Source of the DNA: Streptococcus cristatus
GTDB lineage: Bacteria > Bacillota > Bacilli > Lactobacillales > Streptococcaceae
Direction: 5' to 3'
Assembly (NCBI RefSeq): GCF_003943505.1
Contig: NZ_RJPS01000008.1
Span: 1 to 64,000 of the forward strand
Length of the DNA stretch: 64,000 bases
A program made the position numbers and the translations under genes. The notes under the pieces were generated by a model. That model was given only the letters and a program-made list of their open reading frames with translations. It made no database searches and had not been told where the DNA came from. Shown here piece by piece: positions 53,322-64,000 of the stretch; position 1 is the first letter of the stretch; each line of letters opens with the position of its first letter.

Positions 53322-54047
53322 TTACCAGGTTTGTTCCAAATAGCCTTTGATAATCTCGAGTTCGGAAGGATTCAGCGGTCGATAGCTGCCCTCTGTCAGA
53401 TTGGGATCCAGCTGAAAATCACCGAAATGGGTACGTTTGAGATAGGTGACTTTGACACCAACTGCTAGAAACATTTTCTTGACCTGATGGAATTTTCCTT
53501 CAGAAATAGTAACTGAGGCGGTGGAGTGCTCGGGGCTGGCTGTATGAATCTGAAGTTGGGCAGGTTTGCATTGAGTTCCGTCCAGAAAGATAATGCCTTG
53601 CTGAAAAGCGTTTGTGACTTCTTGGTCAAGAGGGCCGTTGACTTCGACATAGTAGGTCTTTGCGATATGGTATTGTGGATGGAGGAGTTGAAATCCCAGT
53701 GGCCCATTATCTGTAATCAGGAGCAGGCCACGTGTGTCGCGATCCAAACGGCCGATGGCGTAAAGCTGGTCGTTAAAATCTTCTGGGGCAATTAGATCTA
53801 GGACAGTCATCTTGTCCGAGTCAGAATTGGCAGTGACAGCACCGGCGGGCTTGTTCATCAGAAAATAATGGTGGGCTAGGTGGTTTAAAGGTTTACCAGC
53901 TAGGCTAATGGACTGGAGGCCACTATCGACATTTTGACTGAGGGAGCGAGCAGCTTGACCGTCAATTACAATCTGCCTTAGTCGCAGTTTTTGTTTCATC
54001 TCTTTCCGGCTAATCTTAGCTAGGGCTAAGAATTTATCAAGGCGCAT
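53322..54047 (-). CDS. rsuA: 16S rRNA pseudouridine(516) synthase, RsuA family
   Basis: 241 residues. An S4 domain (MRLDKFLALAKISRKEMKQKLRLRQIVIDG) precedes the catalytic domain with AIGRLDRDTRGLLLITDNG (catalytic Asp) and ISEGKFHQVKKMFLAVG. The minus-strand frame opens at 54062, but ATG 54047 with AAAGGA upstream is the family start. Divergent from typA. Confidence 0.92.
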   Translation of the reverse strand: MRLDKFLALAKISRKEMKQKLRLRQIVIDGQAARSLSQNVDSGLQSISLAGKPLNHLAHHYFLMNKPAGAVTANSDSDKMTVLDLIAPEDFNDQLYAIGRLDRDTRGLLLITDNGPLGFQLLHPQYHIAKTYYVEVNGPLDQEVTNAFQQGIIFLDGTQCKPAQLQIHTASPEHSTASVTISEGKFHQVKKMFLAVGVKVTYLKRTHFGDFQLDPNLTEGSYRPLNPSELEIIKGYLEQTW

Positions 54048-54240
54048 GAGTTTTCCTTTCAAAGGTTTGGATCGATTATTTTTTTCTTTTTATCATACAC
54101 TTTCGGAAGTAAAATTGCAAAAATGGCTACAGTTTACGATTTGCCTATGAAAACATTTACACTTGGTTAGCCCGTGTTTTTTGGAAAAAACTGTGTTATA
54201 ATTTTTAGTTGGAAATAAATAATAAGATTTAGAGGAAAAC

Positions 54241-56088
54241 ATGACAAAATTAAGAGAAGATATCCGTAACATTGCGATTATCGCCCACGTTGACCACGGG
54301 AAAACAACCCTCGTTGACGAATTATTGAAACAATCTGAAACTCTTGATGCACGTACAGAGTTGGCAGAGCGTGCTATGGACTCAAACGATATCGAAAAAG
54401 AGCGCGGTATTACCATCCTGGCTAAGAATACAGCCGTTGCTTACAACGGAACTCGTATCAACATCATGGACACACCAGGACACGCGGACTTCGGTGGAGA
54501 AGTTGAGCGTATCATGAAAATGGTTGACGGTGTTGTTTTGGTCGTAGATGCCTACGAAGGAACTATGCCACAAACTCGTTTCGTGTTGAAAAAAGCCTTG
54601 GAACAAGACCTTGTCCCAATTGTTGTTGTCAACAAAATTGACAAACCATCAGCTCGCCCAGCAGAAGTAGTGGATGAAGTCTTGGAACTTTTCATTGAGC
54701 TTGGCGCAGATGATGACCAGCTTGACTTCCCAGTTGTTTATGCTTCAGCTATCAACGGAACATCTTCATTGTCAGATGATCCAGCTGATCAAGAAAAAAC
54801 AATGGCACCAATCTTTGATACCATCATCGACCATATCCCAGCTCCAGTTGATAACTCAGATGAGCCTTTGCAGTTCCAAGTGTCACTTTTGGACTACAAC
54901 GACTTCGTAGGTCGTATTGGTATCGGTCGTGTCTTCCGTGGTAGTGTGAAAGTTGGAGACCAAGTTACTCTTTCTAAACTAGACGGCACAACTAAAAACT
55001 TCCGTGTTACGAAACTCTTCGGTTTCTTTGGTTTGGAACGTCGTGAGATCCAAGAAGCCAAAGCAGGTGACTTGATTGCCGTATCTGGTATGGAAGATAT
55101 CTTTGTCGGTGAAACTATTACGCCAACGGATGCAGTTGAGGCTCTTCCAATCCTTCACATCGATGAACCAACCCTTCAAATGACTTTCTTGGTCAATAAC
55201 TCACCATTTGCAGGTCGTGAAGGAAAATGGGTAACGTCTCGTAAGGTGGAAGAACGTTTGCAGGCTGAGCTACAAACAGACGTTTCCCTTCGTGTTGACC
55301 CAACGGACTCACCAGATAAGTGGACCGTTTCAGGTCGTGGAGAATTGCACTTGTCAATTCTTATCGAAACCATGCGCCGTGAGGGTTATGAACTTCAAGT
55401 ATCTCGTCCCGAAGTTATCGTAAAAGAAATCGACGGTGTTAAATGCGAGCCATTTGAACGTGTTCAAATCGATACTCCAGAAGAATACCAAGGTTCTGTA
55501 ATCCAAAGCCTTTCTGAACGTAAAGGTGAAATGTTGGATATGATCTCAACTGGTAATGGTCAAACTCGTTTGGTCTTCCTTGTTCCAGCGCGTGGTTTGA
55601 TTGGATACTCAACTGAGTTCTTGTCAATGACTCGTGGTTACGGTATCATGAATCATACCTTCGACCAATACTTGCCGTTGATTCCAGGGGAAATTGGTGG
55701 ACGTCACCGTGGTGCCCTTGTTTCCATCGATGCTGGTAAGGCTACAACTTACTCAATCATGTCTATCGAAGAACGTGGTACCATCTTTGTCAACCCAGGT
55801 ACTGAGGTTTACGAGGGAATGATCATTGGTGAAAACTCTCGTGAAAACGACTTGACTGTTAATATCACTAAGGCGAAACAAATGACCAATGTTCGTTCAG
55901 CTACCAAGGACCAAACAGCTGTTATCAAGACGCCTCGTATCTTGACCCTTGAAGAGTCACTTGAGTTCTTGAACGACGATGAGTACATGGAAGTAACGCC
56001 TGAGTCTATCCGTTTGCGTAAGCAAATCTTGAACAAGCAAGAACGCGAAAAAGCTAATAAAAATAAGAAAAAACAAGCAGCAGAATAA
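54241..56088 (+). CDS. typA: Ribosome-associated translational GTPase TypA/BipA
   Basis: 615 residues. G motifs: AHVDHGKT (15-22), RGITI in the switch, [11 protein letters not shown] and NKIDKP; EF-G-like domains II, III and V follow, then the TypA C-terminal domain ending in a Lys-rich tail. It acts in ribosome assembly and stress. Codon use is of the highly expressed type. Extended -10 TGTTATAAT at 54194-54202 precedes AGAGGAAAAC. Confidence 0.97.
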   Translation: MTKLREDIRNIAIIAHVDHGKTTLVDELLKQSETLDARTELAERAMDSNDIEKERGITILAKNTAVAYNGTRINIMDTPGHADFGGEVERIMKMVDGVVLVVDAYEGTMPQTRFVLKKALEQDLVPIVVVNKIDKPSARPAEVVDEVLELFIELGADDDQLDFPVVYASAINGTSSLSDDPADQEKTMAPIFDTIIDHIPAPVDNSDEPLQFQVSLLDYNDFVGRIGIGRVFRGSVKVGDQVTLSKLDGTTKNFRVTKLFGFFGLERREIQEAKAGDLIAVSGMEDIFVGETITPTDAVEALPILHIDEPTLQMTFLVNNSPFAGREGKWVTSRKVEERLQAELQTDVSLRVDPTDSPDKWTVSGRGELHLSILIETMRREGYELQVSRPEVIVKEIDGVKCEPFERVQIDTPEEYQGSVIQSLSERKGEMLDMISTGNGQTRLVFLVPARGLIGYSTEFLSMTRGYGIMNHTFDQYLPLIPGEIGGRHRGALVSIDAGKATTYSIMSIEERGTIFVNPGTEVYEGMIIGENSRENDLTVNITKAKQMTNVRSATKDQTAVIKTPRILTLEESLEFLNDDEYMEVTPESIRLRKQILNKQEREKANKNKKKQAAE

Positions 56089-56122
56089 ATCATTGAGTTG
56101 ATTGGTGGTAGAAAGGAGCAGC

Positions 56123-56380
56123 ATGATTTACCTGATTATTGGAATATTAATCCTGCTTTTCTATGTATTTGCCATTCCAACTAGTATTAAGGGAACGCTG
56201 AATGTCTTGACATTTGTACTCTTGCTGGTTGCCTTGATCATTTTGCTTGCTTTGGCAATTTTTCAAATTTTTAAATTGCCTGGAGAATTATTTGTGAGTA
56301 TCTTTTTGATTATTATTACAGTGTGGGCCTTGATGGACATCGAGCGTCTAGTACCATCTCAGAAATCAAAAGAACTTTAA
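56123..56380 (+). CDS. DUF3165 family membrane protein
   Basis: 85 residues, three closely spaced membrane segments (MIYLIIGILILLFYVFAIP, LNVLTFVLLLVALIILLALAIFQ, GELFVSIFLIIITVWALMDIE). The family is confined to streptococci and usually lies between typA and murD, as here; function unknown. The ATG at 56123 has AAAGGAG 4 nt upstream. A terminator follows at 56399. Confidence 0.85.
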   Translation: MIYLIIGILILLFYVFAIPTSIKGTLNVLTFVLLLVALIILLALAIFQIFKLPGELFVSIFLIIITVWALMDIERLVPSQKSKEL

Positions 56381-56774
56381 ACTCATAAACTATAAGGAAG
56401 GAATTAGGATTTCAAAGGTTATGTAGACTTTTGGAGCCTAATTCCTTTTGTTTATCTAAAGCGAGATTCTTCAATGGTGGTTTTGGCTGAGTAAAAATAT
56501 AATACAGATACCGATGTTTTTCATGTAAAGAAGGCCCGATTCTTTTGAATGCTGTTGACCATCAGTGAGTAGGTTAGGTTTGGTAAGGCACTGGTAATTA
56601 AATGTTTTGGATGGTTATTATCTATATAAATAGGTTTTACAAGGATTTCAAATAGAATAATATTTCTTCTTATTTATTAAAAGCTGATAACAGTTAAAAT
56701 AAAAGCCTGATATGACTTTTTTATTTTCGCAAAAAAAGGTAAAATAGAAGGTAGTATGAATGAAGAGGTACATG
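56381..56774 (+). other. Intergenic region before murD
   Basis: Contains a terminator (AGGAATTAGG 56399-56408 with CCTAATTCCT 56437-56446, then TTTTG), about 250 bp with no gene or repeat that I recognise, and the murD promoter: TAAAAT at 56740-56745 with GG before it. A 15-codon ORF ([15 protein letters not shown]) starts at 56756 and overlaps the murD start in another frame; it has no independent support. Confidence 0.6.
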
Positions 56775-58127
56775 ATGAAGACTATTTCAAAATTTGCCAA
56801 TAAGAAAGTTTTGGTGCTGGGTTTAGCTAAATCAGGGGAGTCAGCTGCCCGCCTTTTGGATAAGCTGGGAGCGATTGTGACGGTCAATGATGGGAAGCCT
56901 TTCGAAGACAATCCAGCTGCCCAATCTTTGCTGGAAGAAGGTATTAAGGTCATAACTGGTGGCCATCCTCTGGAACTGTTGGATGAAGATTTTGAATGGA
57001 TGGTGAAAAATCCAGGCATTCCTTACAACAATCCTATGGTCATGAGGGCTTTGGAAAAGCAGATTCCTGTCATCACCGAAGTGGAGCTAGCCTATCTGAT
57101 TTCGGATGCACCGATTATTGGGATTACTGGCTCCAATGGAAAAACGACTACGACAACCATGATTGCAGAAGTGCTAACAGCAGGCGGACAAAATGGTCTT
57201 TTGTCTGGAAATATCGGATTTCCAGCTAGTCAAGTTGCCCAAGATGCGGGTAAAACAGACACTTTGGTGATGGAACTTTCTTCCTTCCAACTAATGGGAA
57301 TCGAAGCCTTCCATCCAGAAATAGCAGTGATTACAAATCTGATGCCGACACATCTGGACTATCACGGCTCTTTTGAAGATTATGTGGCGGCCAAGTGGAA
57401 TATCCAAAAAAATATGACAGCTTCTGACTATGTCGTTTTGAATTTCAATCAAGACTTGGCGAAAGAATTGGCTAAGAAAACGACAGCCCAGGTGATTCCT
57501 TTTTCAACCCAAGAAAAGGTCGATGGAGCTTATCTGGACGGCGATGTGCTGACCTTCCGTGGGGAAGCCATTATGACAGCTTCTGAACTAGGCGTGCCTG
57601 GTAGCCATAATGTAGAAAATGCTCTAGCAACCATTGCTGTCGCCAAACTGCGCGGGATTGACAATCAAGTTATTAAAGAAACTCTGGCTCATTTTGGTGG
57701 TGTCAAGCATCGTCTCCAGTATGTGGGCGAAATCAATCAAGTCAAATTTTACAATGACAGTAAATCAACTAATATCTTAGCGACACAAAAAGCTTTGTCA
57801 GGCTTTGACAATAGCAAGGTCATTCTGATTGCTGGTGGCTTGGATCGTGGCAATGAATTTGATGAATTGGTGCCAGATATCAAGGGCTTGAAAAAGATGG
57901 TGATTTTGGGAGAATCGGCTGCGCGTGTTAAGCGGGCTGCGGATCAGGCAGAAGTAAGCTATCTGGACGCTTCAGATGTCAGAGATGCTACTCGCAAAGC
58001 CTTTTCTGTGGCGGAGCCTGGGGATGTTGTCCTTCTCAGTCCAGCCAATGCCAGCTGGGATATGTATAAGAATTTTGAAGTGCGGGGCGATGAATTCCTT
58101 GCCGTGTTTAAAGAATTAAAGGAATAG
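56775..58127 (+). CDS. murD: UDP-N-acetylmuramoyl-L-alanine--D-glutamate ligase
   Basis: 450 residues. The ATP loop is [14 protein letters not shown] (residues about 113-126); [35 protein letters not shown] and [22 protein letters not shown] complete the Mur ligase pattern. It adds D-Glu, made by MurI, to the wall precursor. In-frame ATGs at 56760 and 56772 exist; AAGAGG at 56763-56768 favours 56775, which also gives the family N-terminus. 1 nt before murG. Confidence 0.96.
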   Translation: MKTISKFANKKVLVLGLAKSGESAARLLDKLGAIVTVNDGKPFEDNPAAQSLLEEGIKVITGGHPLELLDEDFEWMVKNPGIPYNNPMVMRALEKQIPVITEVELAYLISDAPIIGITGSNGKTTTTTMIAEVLTAGGQNGLLSGNIGFPASQVAQDAGKTDTLVMELSSFQLMGIEAFHPEIAVITNLMPTHLDYHGSFEDYVAAKWNIQKNMTASDYVVLNFNQDLAKELAKKTTAQVIPFSTQEKVDGAYLDGDVLTFRGEAIMTASELGVPGSHNVENALATIAVAKLRGIDNQVIKETLAHFGGVKHRLQYVGEINQVKFYNDSKSTNILATQKALSGFDNSKVILIAGGLDRGNEFDELVPDIKGLKKMVILGESAARVKRAADQAEVSYLDASDVRDATRKAFSVAEPGDVVLLSPANASWDMYKNFEVRGDEFLAVFKELKE

Positions 58128-58128
58128 A

Positions 58129-59199
58129 ATGAAAAAAATAGTATTTACAGGTGGAGGGACAGTTGGCCATGTGACCCTCAATCTTTTGCTGATGCCTAAA
58201 TTTATCGAAGAGGGCTGGGAAGTCCATTATATCGGTGACCGTCATGGGATTGAGTACAAGGAAATTCAAAAATCAGGTCTACCTGTTGTTTTCCATTCGA
58301 TTGCAACTGGCAAGCTCCGTCGCTATTTTTCTTGGCAGAATCTTTTGGATGTTTTTAAAGTGGCAGGTGGCATTCTCCAGTCGCTGGGCATCATGTTAAA
58401 AGTCCGTCCCAAAGCCCTATTTTCAAAAGGAGGCTTTGTGTCTGTTCCGCCAGTGATTGCGGCGAAGGTGACCGGCGTCCCAGTTTTCATTCATGAGTCT
58501 GATTTGTCGCTTGGTTTGGCCAATAAAATCGGTTATAAATGCGCGACAAAGATGTTCACGACTTTTGAGCAAGCTGAAGGACTGAGCAAGGCTGAACATG
58601 TTGGAGCGGTGACCAAGATTGCTGCCCCCTCTCAAACAGAACCAGCTGAGATTGAGAAAATCAAGGCTCATTTCACAGAAGGAAAACCTACCTTGCTCTT
58701 TGTTGGTGGCTCAGGAGGCGCTAAAGTTTTCAATGATTTTATTACAAAAAATAAGGATCGCTTGATTGAAAAATATAATATTATCAATCTCACAGGCGAT
58801 GCTGGCTTGGATGAGCTTTCCCACCATATCTACCGAGTGTCCTATGTGACAGACCTATATCAGCCACTGATGGCTATGGCAGATGTCGTCGTGACACGAG
58901 GCGGTTCCAATACCATCTTTGAATTACTGGCTATGAAGAAGTTGCAAGTGATTGTACCTTTAGGGCTGGGGGCAAGTCGAGGAGATCAGATTGAAAATTC
59001 CAATTACTTTTTGGAAAAAGGCTATGCGCTTAAAATCAATGAAGAAAACTTGAATCGGGTCAATCTCCAAGTAGCAGTGGATGATTTACTAAGAGAAAAG
59101 GATGCCTATTATCAACGAATGGAAAAAGCACCTGAACTAACATCAGTAGATGATTTTTATGAAATTTTGAAGCAAGATATTGACAAAGGGAAAAAATGA
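58129..59199 (+). CDS. murG: Undecaprenyl-PP-MurNAc-pentapeptide GlcNAc transferase
   Basis: 356 residues, GT-B fold. [14 protein letters not shown] (first G loop), [28 protein letters not shown] (second G loop) and [16 protein letters not shown] (UDP-GlcNAc site). It makes lipid II on the inner leaflet. Overlaps divIB by ATGA. Confidence 0.96.
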   Translation: MKKIVFTGGGTVGHVTLNLLLMPKFIEEGWEVHYIGDRHGIEYKEIQKSGLPVVFHSIATGKLRRYFSWQNLLDVFKVAGGILQSLGIMLKVRPKALFSKGGFVSVPPVIAAKVTGVPVFIHESDLSLGLANKIGYKCATKMFTTFEQAEGLSKAEHVGAVTKIAAPSQTEPAEIEKIKAHFTEGKPTLLFVGGSGGAKVFNDFITKNKDRLIEKYNIINLTGDAGLDELSHHIYRVSYVTDLYQPLMAMADVVVTRGGSNTIFELLAMKKLQVIVPLGLGASRGDQIENSNYFLEKGYALKINEENLNRVNLQVAVDDLLREKDAYYQRMEKAPELTSVDDFYEILKQDIDKGKK

Positions 59200-60383
59200 A
59201 AAAAAGCAAGGAAGATAAGCAAGAAACTGCTCAACTTTCTCTTTCTGAATGGCAAGTCAGAAACAAAGAGTATCTTGAGAAAAAAGCTCAAGAAAAGGCA
59301 AAAAAGCAAGCTGAGTTAGAGAAAAAAAGAGCTGAACTAGAGCAGAAAAAAGAAGAAATGAAGGCGGAACTGGAAAATCAGCAGCCTTCTAACGAAGAAG
59401 ATACAGTCTCCGAAGAAATTGACACAGACTCTCCTACAAGTGAAGAAGAAACTGAAGTGCAAGATTCTGAAACTGAAGGTGAGGAGCAAGAGGAAGTCCA
59501 AGAACAAGAAGAGCAAGAGGAAGAAGAAGTAGATCAGCTTGAGCCTCCGAAGGTTCCAATTGAGAAAGTCCATTGGTATCGGGCTTTGCCAGTTTTAGTG
59601 ACAAGTTTTCTAATCTTTTTAGCTTCTCTTTATTTCCTCACGCCACTTGCAACTATGAAGACCATTGAATTTACTGGGAACAAGGTTGTGAGTCAGGAGG
59701 AACTAAAAAGCAGTAGCAAAATTGATCAGCGCGATTACACTGTTACTGTTTACAAAAATCGCCATCATTACGAGCAAAATCTGAAAGCTTCTAGCCCCTG
59801 GATTGAAAATGTAGAGATGACCTATCAATTTCCGCTGACTTTCAAAATCGATGTTCAGGAATATGGCATTTTAGGTTATTTGCAGAAAGATTCTAAGTAT
59901 TATCCTATTTTAACGAGTGGAGAATACGTAAAAAATGAGGTTGCGGCTGATGCCTTGCCCGAAGAGCGGATGGATGTGACCTTTTCGGATGCAGGCTTGA
60001 TCAAGGAGTTTGTTCAACAACTGAAGAATGTTCCTGATTCAGTAAAAAAGAGCATCAGAAAAGTTGATTTAACTCCTAGCAAGGTGACAGAGGATTTAGT
60101 GACTATTACCATGTTTGATGAACACCAAATTTTAGTTCCTATTTCTCATATTGCTAAGAAACTTTCCTATTATGAAGGAATTCATCCTCAGTTGGAAGTG
60201 CCAAGCGTGGTCGATATGGAGGCTGGTATTTTTAGCTATGCGCAAGGCACAGAAAATGAAGTTATCCATAAAGCTAGTAACGATGCGCAAGATACAGAAT
60301 CTTCAACTCAACATGCAGAGCAATCTACCGAGCATTCTGCTCAATCTCAGGCAGAAAAGCCAGATATTTCTGAAAATAACTAA
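59196..60383 (+). CDS. divIB: Cell division protein DivIB/FtsQ
   Basis: 395 residues. The cytoplasmic N-terminus of about 125 residues is highly charged, with a Lys/Glu coiled coil (about 25-55) and a long acidic stretch of Glu/Gln repeats (about 70-115). One membrane helix (about 129-148), then the POTRA domain starting [21 protein letters not shown], the beta domain, and a Ser/Gln/Glu-rich tail. It acts with DivIC and FtsL at the septum. Confidence 0.93.
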   Translation: MKKSKEDKQETAQLSLSEWQVRNKEYLEKKAQEKAKKQAELEKKRAELEQKKEEMKAELENQQPSNEEDTVSEEIDTDSPTSEEETEVQDSETEGEEQEEVQEQEEQEEEEVDQLEPPKVPIEKVHWYRALPVLVTSFLIFLASLYFLTPLATMKTIEFTGNKVVSQEELKSSSKIDQRDYTVTVYKNRHHYEQNLKASSPWIENVEMTYQFPLTFKIDVQEYGILGYLQKDSKYYPILTSGEYVKNEVAADALPEERMDVTFSDAGLIKEFVQQLKNVPDSVKKSIRKVDLTPSKVTEDLVTITMFDEHQILVPISHIAKKLSYYEGIHPQLEVPSVVDMEAGIFSYAQGTENEVIHKASNDAQDTESSTQHAEQSTEHSAQSQAEKPDISENN

Positions 60384-60425
60384 TTATTATAGATAAAAAA
60401 CTGCGCCAATTTCGTATTTTTATGA

Positions 60426-60431
60426 TATAAT
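60426..60431 (+). promoter_or_regulatory. -10 element of the ftsA promoter
   Basis: TGA TATAAT (60423-60431) is an extended -10 with a poor -35. It lies between divIB and ftsA and gives ftsAZ its own start. Confidence 0.6.
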
Positions 60432-60506
60432 AAAGTTTGGATAACCCTATTTTCTAGAGTTATTTGTATTAGAATGGAAACGTGGAAGACAGAGAGGACT
60501 GATGTA

Positions 60507-61871
60507 ATGGCTAGAGATGGCTTTTTTACTGGATTAGATATAGGAAGTAGCACAATTAAAGTGTTGGTGGCAGAGCACATCAACGGTGAAATGAATGTTA
60601 TTGGAGTCAGCAATGCAAAGAGTGCTGGCGTTAAAGATGGGATTATTGTCGATATTGAAGCAGCAGCAGCGGCTATTAAGTCAGCAATTTCTCAAGCGGA
60701 GGAAAAAGCGGGGATTTCAATTGGACTAGTGAATGTTGGCTTGCCTGCAAATCTATTGCAAATTGAGCCAACTCAAGGAATGATTCCTGTGACTAGTGAC
60801 TCCAAAGAAATTACCGATGAAGATGTCGAGAGCGTTGTAAGATCTGCCTTGACCAAGAGCATGACTCCTGATCGTGAAGTGATTACCTTCATTCCAGAAG
60901 AGTTTGTTGTTGATGGCTTCCAAGGTATTCGTGATCCTCGTGGTATGATGGGGATTCGCCTAGAAATGCGCGGCCTACTTTACACTGGTCCTCGTACAAT
61001 CCTGCATAATCTCCGTAAAACAGTGGAGCGTGCAGGAGTGAAATTGGAGAATATTATCATTTCTCCTTTAGCGATGACAAAATCCATCTTGAACGAAGGA
61101 GAACGGGAGTTTGGTGCGACAGTCATTGATATGGGTGGCGGACAAACTACAGTTGCTTCTGTAAAAAATCAAGAATTACAATTTACCAATATCTATCAAG
61201 AAGGTGGCGACTATGTCACAAAAGACATTTCAAAAGTCTTAAAAACTTCTCAGAAATTGGCAGAAAGCTTGAAATTTAACTATGGTGTAGCTTATGTACC
61301 ATTTGCAGGCACAGAATCTTTCCCAGTTGAAGTCATCGGGGAAGTTAATCCAGTTGAAATAACAGAAACCTATCTAGCTGAAATCATCTCTGCTCGTATC
61401 AAACATGTTTTTGAACAAATCAAGCAAGATTTAGATAGAAGACACGTGTTAGATCTTCCTGGTGGTATCGTCATCGTTGGTGGTGGAGCGATCTTGCCTG
61501 GCGTTGTGGAATTAGCTCAGGAAGTATTTGGTGTTCACGCTAAATTATACGTACCAAATCAAATCGGTATCCGTAATCCAGCTTTTGCCCACGTGATTAG
61601 TCTTTCAGAGTATGCTGGCAATCTGACCGAAGTGGATCGAATTGCACAAGCTGCTGTTCGTGGAGACGAGCAGTTGCGTCATCAAGCAACTAGCTTTGAA
61701 CGTCCAAGTCATAGAGTACCTCGCTTTGATCATCAGCCGGTTGAACCAGTTCAACCAGTTCAAGAGGTGGAACCAGAAATTGCACCGCTTAGAAATGAAG
61801 AACCACAAGAGGAACCCAAAGCTAGTCTTACAGATAAGATGCGCAATTTAATTGGTAATATGTTTGAGTAA
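60507..61871 (+). CDS. ftsA: Cell division protein FtsA
   Basis: 454 residues, actin fold. TGLDIGSSTIKVLVAE (phosphate 1), VIDMGGGQTTVASV (phosphate 2), GGIVIVGGGAILPGV (adenosine) and a 1C domain. The Pro/Glu-rich linker (VEPVQPVQEVEPE) leads to a C-terminal amphipathic helix (MRNLIGNMFE) that tethers FtsZ filaments to the membrane. The start at 60507 has GAGAGGA; an ATG at 60474 is in frame but less likely. Confidence 0.96.
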   Translation: MARDGFFTGLDIGSSTIKVLVAEHINGEMNVIGVSNAKSAGVKDGIIVDIEAAAAAIKSAISQAEEKAGISIGLVNVGLPANLLQIEPTQGMIPVTSDSKEITDEDVESVVRSALTKSMTPDREVITFIPEEFVVDGFQGIRDPRGMMGIRLEMRGLLYTGPRTILHNLRKTVERAGVKLENIIISPLAMTKSILNEGEREFGATVIDMGGGQTTVASVKNQELQFTNIYQEGGDYVTKDISKVLKTSQKLAESLKFNYGVAYVPFAGTESFPVEVIGEVNPVEITETYLAEIISARIKHVFEQIKQDLDRRHVLDLPGGIVIVGGGAILPGVVELAQEVFGVHAKLYVPNQIGIRNPAFAHVISLSEYAGNLTEVDRIAQAAVRGDEQLRHQATSFERPSHRVPRFDHQPVEPVQPVQEVEPEIAPLRNEEPQEEPKASLTDKMRNLIGNMFE

Positions 61872-61884
61872 GGAGAATAAATAG

Positions 61885-63153
<1,269 letters not shown>

Positions 63154-63157
63154 TTAA

Positions 63158-63829
63158 ATGGATTTTCAAGTAAATAAAGATTTAATTTTTCAAAATGTTG
63201 CTCAAATAGTTGAAAAAGAAAATCGATTGAAGGACTCCGTAAACATTATTGCGGTTACCAAGTATGTTGACTGTGAAACAGCGAAAAAACTCGTGGATAC
63301 AGGAATCAAACATATTGGAGAAAATCGAGTAGATAAGTTTCTTGAAAAATATCATGCCTTAAAGGAAGAGAATCTTACTTGGCATTTAATTGGTAGTTTG
63401 CAGAGAAGAAAAGTGAAAGATGTGATCAACTATGTTGATTATTTCCATGCTTTAGACTCTGTCAAATTGGCTCAAGAAATCAACAAGCGAGCGGATCATG
63501 TGATTAATTGTTTTTTGCAAGTCAATATTTCAAAAGAAGAAAGCAAGCACGGTTTTTTAGTTGAAGAACTAGATAGTGTTTTACCAGAGCTTGTAGCCTT
63601 AGAAAATATTTGCATTGTTGGTCTGATGACCATGGCTCCACTCGAAGCTGATCATCAAGAGCTGAATCAGATTTTTTCAGAGGCATATCAGCTTCAATTA
63701 AACTTACAAAGTAAACAGTTAAAAAACATGCCCTTTTCTGATTTGAGTATGGGAATGAGCCGTGATTATCCAGAAGCGATTGCCAACGGCTCAACCTATG
63801 TCAGAATCGGAACAGCATTTTTTAAATAG
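63158..63829 (+). CDS. ylmE: YggS/YlmE-family PLP homeostasis protein
   Basis: 223 residues, single-domain PLP barrel. The lysine is in IIAVTKYVDCETAKKL (about residue 36), with IGENRVDKFLEKY, WHLIGSLQRRKVKDV and LSMGMSRDYPEAIANGSTYVRIG. Binds pyridoxal phosphate and keeps amino-acid and keto-acid pools balanced. It starts 4 nt after ftsZ and is followed by sepF, the standard order in Firmicutes. Confidence 0.93.
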   Translation: MDFQVNKDLIFQNVAQIVEKENRLKDSVNIIAVTKYVDCETAKKLVDTGIKHIGENRVDKFLEKYHALKEENLTWHLIGSLQRRKVKDVINYVDYFHALDSVKLAQEINKRADHVINCFLQVNISKEESKHGFLVEELDSVLPELVALENICIVGLMTMAPLEADHQELNQIFSEAYQLQLNLQSKQLKNMPFSDLSMGMSRDYPEAIANGSTYVRIGTAFFK

Positions 63830-63838
63830 GAAAGAACT

Positions 63839-64000
63839 ATGTCATTTAAAGATAAATTTGATAAATTTATAGAATACTTTACAGAAGATGGAGAAAAGTC
63901 TGACTTACCAGTACAGCCTTTAGATGAATCTGATTCTGTTTTGAAGCCTGCAGAGATCGAGCCAGTTCCGGCTGCATCAGCAAAGGAAAGCGCACGTACT
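63839..64000 (+). CDS. sepF: Cell division protein SepF (3' end outside window)
   Basis: 54 codons visible. MSFKDKFDKFIEYF is the amphipathic membrane-binding helix and the acidic linker follows; the SepF domain that bundles FtsZ lies beyond the edge. AGGAAAG overlaps the ylmE stop. The position after ylmE confirms the call. Confidence 0.88.
   Translation, partial: MSFKDKFDKFIEYFTEDGEKSDLPVQPLDESDSVLKPAEIEPVPAASAKESART

Noticed and set aside
56756-56803. 15-codon ORF overlapping the murD start
   Set aside because: Could be an upstream ORF, but it has no ribosome binding site and the murD signals explain the region.

Overview
The window is a stretch of a low-GC Gram-positive chromosome and reads as a viridans Streptococcus. 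The basis is gene content and order: SepM-type protease beside coaD, ClpE under a CtsR box, the rluB/scpAB/XerD-like cluster, typA-DUF3165-murD-murG-divIB-ftsA-ftsZ, and a trp operon under T-box control. S. sanguinis or a close relative is my best guess from protein recall, not from a search. There is no rRNA, tRNA or CRISPR array. Most genes are ordinary core housekeeping genes; the accessory content is concentrated at about 13.3-22.5 kb, with isolated orphans at 1.6 and 29.2 kb.

Layout. 0-8.5 kb: trkA (cut by the window edge), a structured leader plus trmL, an orphan membrane-anchored protein, an FMN riboswitch driving ribU and a PAP2 phosphatase, an Ogt-type alkyltransferase, ytqA-ytqB and a Na+/H+ antiporter. 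8.6-19.7 kb: clpE with CtsR operator, folD, a CBS/ACT protein behind a cre-like site, an ABC-F ATPase, a MarR regulator with two matching palindromes, a GNAT gene broken by one stop codon, two DUF genes, recX and rlmD. 19.6-22.2 kb: the 3' end of rlmD is duplicated as a direct repeat about 2.6 kb downstream; between the copies lie a RepA-like initiator, an Rgg regulator facing a tiny peptide gene across a perfect 28-bp palindrome, and a decayed ABC transporter. This is a remnant of an integrated element. 22.3-32 kb: FabK-like flavoprotein, DUF1858/DUF438 hemerythrin pair, a valine T-box controlling an acetyltransferase and valS, an AT-rich orphan, lysA. 32-42.4 kb: a tightly coupled run murI-rdgB-phosphoesterase-cbpB-xerD-like-scpA-scpB-rluB-yidD, then rsmD-coaD-sepM and yutD-rlmN-vanZ. 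42.5-50.7 kb: tryptophan region with two tandem T-boxes, the first before a divergent second trpB, the second before trpEGDCFBA. 50.6-64 kb: pilD, dpr with PerR-like boxes, yqgQ/rhodanese, rsuA, typA, and the division/wall cluster murD-murG-divIB-ftsA-ftsZ-ylmE-sepF (cut at the right edge).

Regulation is unusually readable here: one FMN riboswitch, three T-boxes, a CtsR box, two cre-like sites overlapping -35 elements, two PerR-like boxes, a candidate ComX/SigX box before pilD, and several operons coupled by ATGA overlaps. Four genes (ytqA, rlmD, rsmD, yqgQ) have an extended -10 element 6-7 nt before the ATG and no Shine-Dalgarno, so they may be leaderless. A 175-bp dispersed repeat with three nested hairpins occurs three times (13345, 22291, 51999).

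The most noteworthy items are the element remnant in rlmD with its Rgg/peptide cassette, the tandem Trp T-boxes with a second TrpB, the three-hairpin repeat family, the possible leaderless set, and an unidentified two-hairpin leader or small RNA before trmL.
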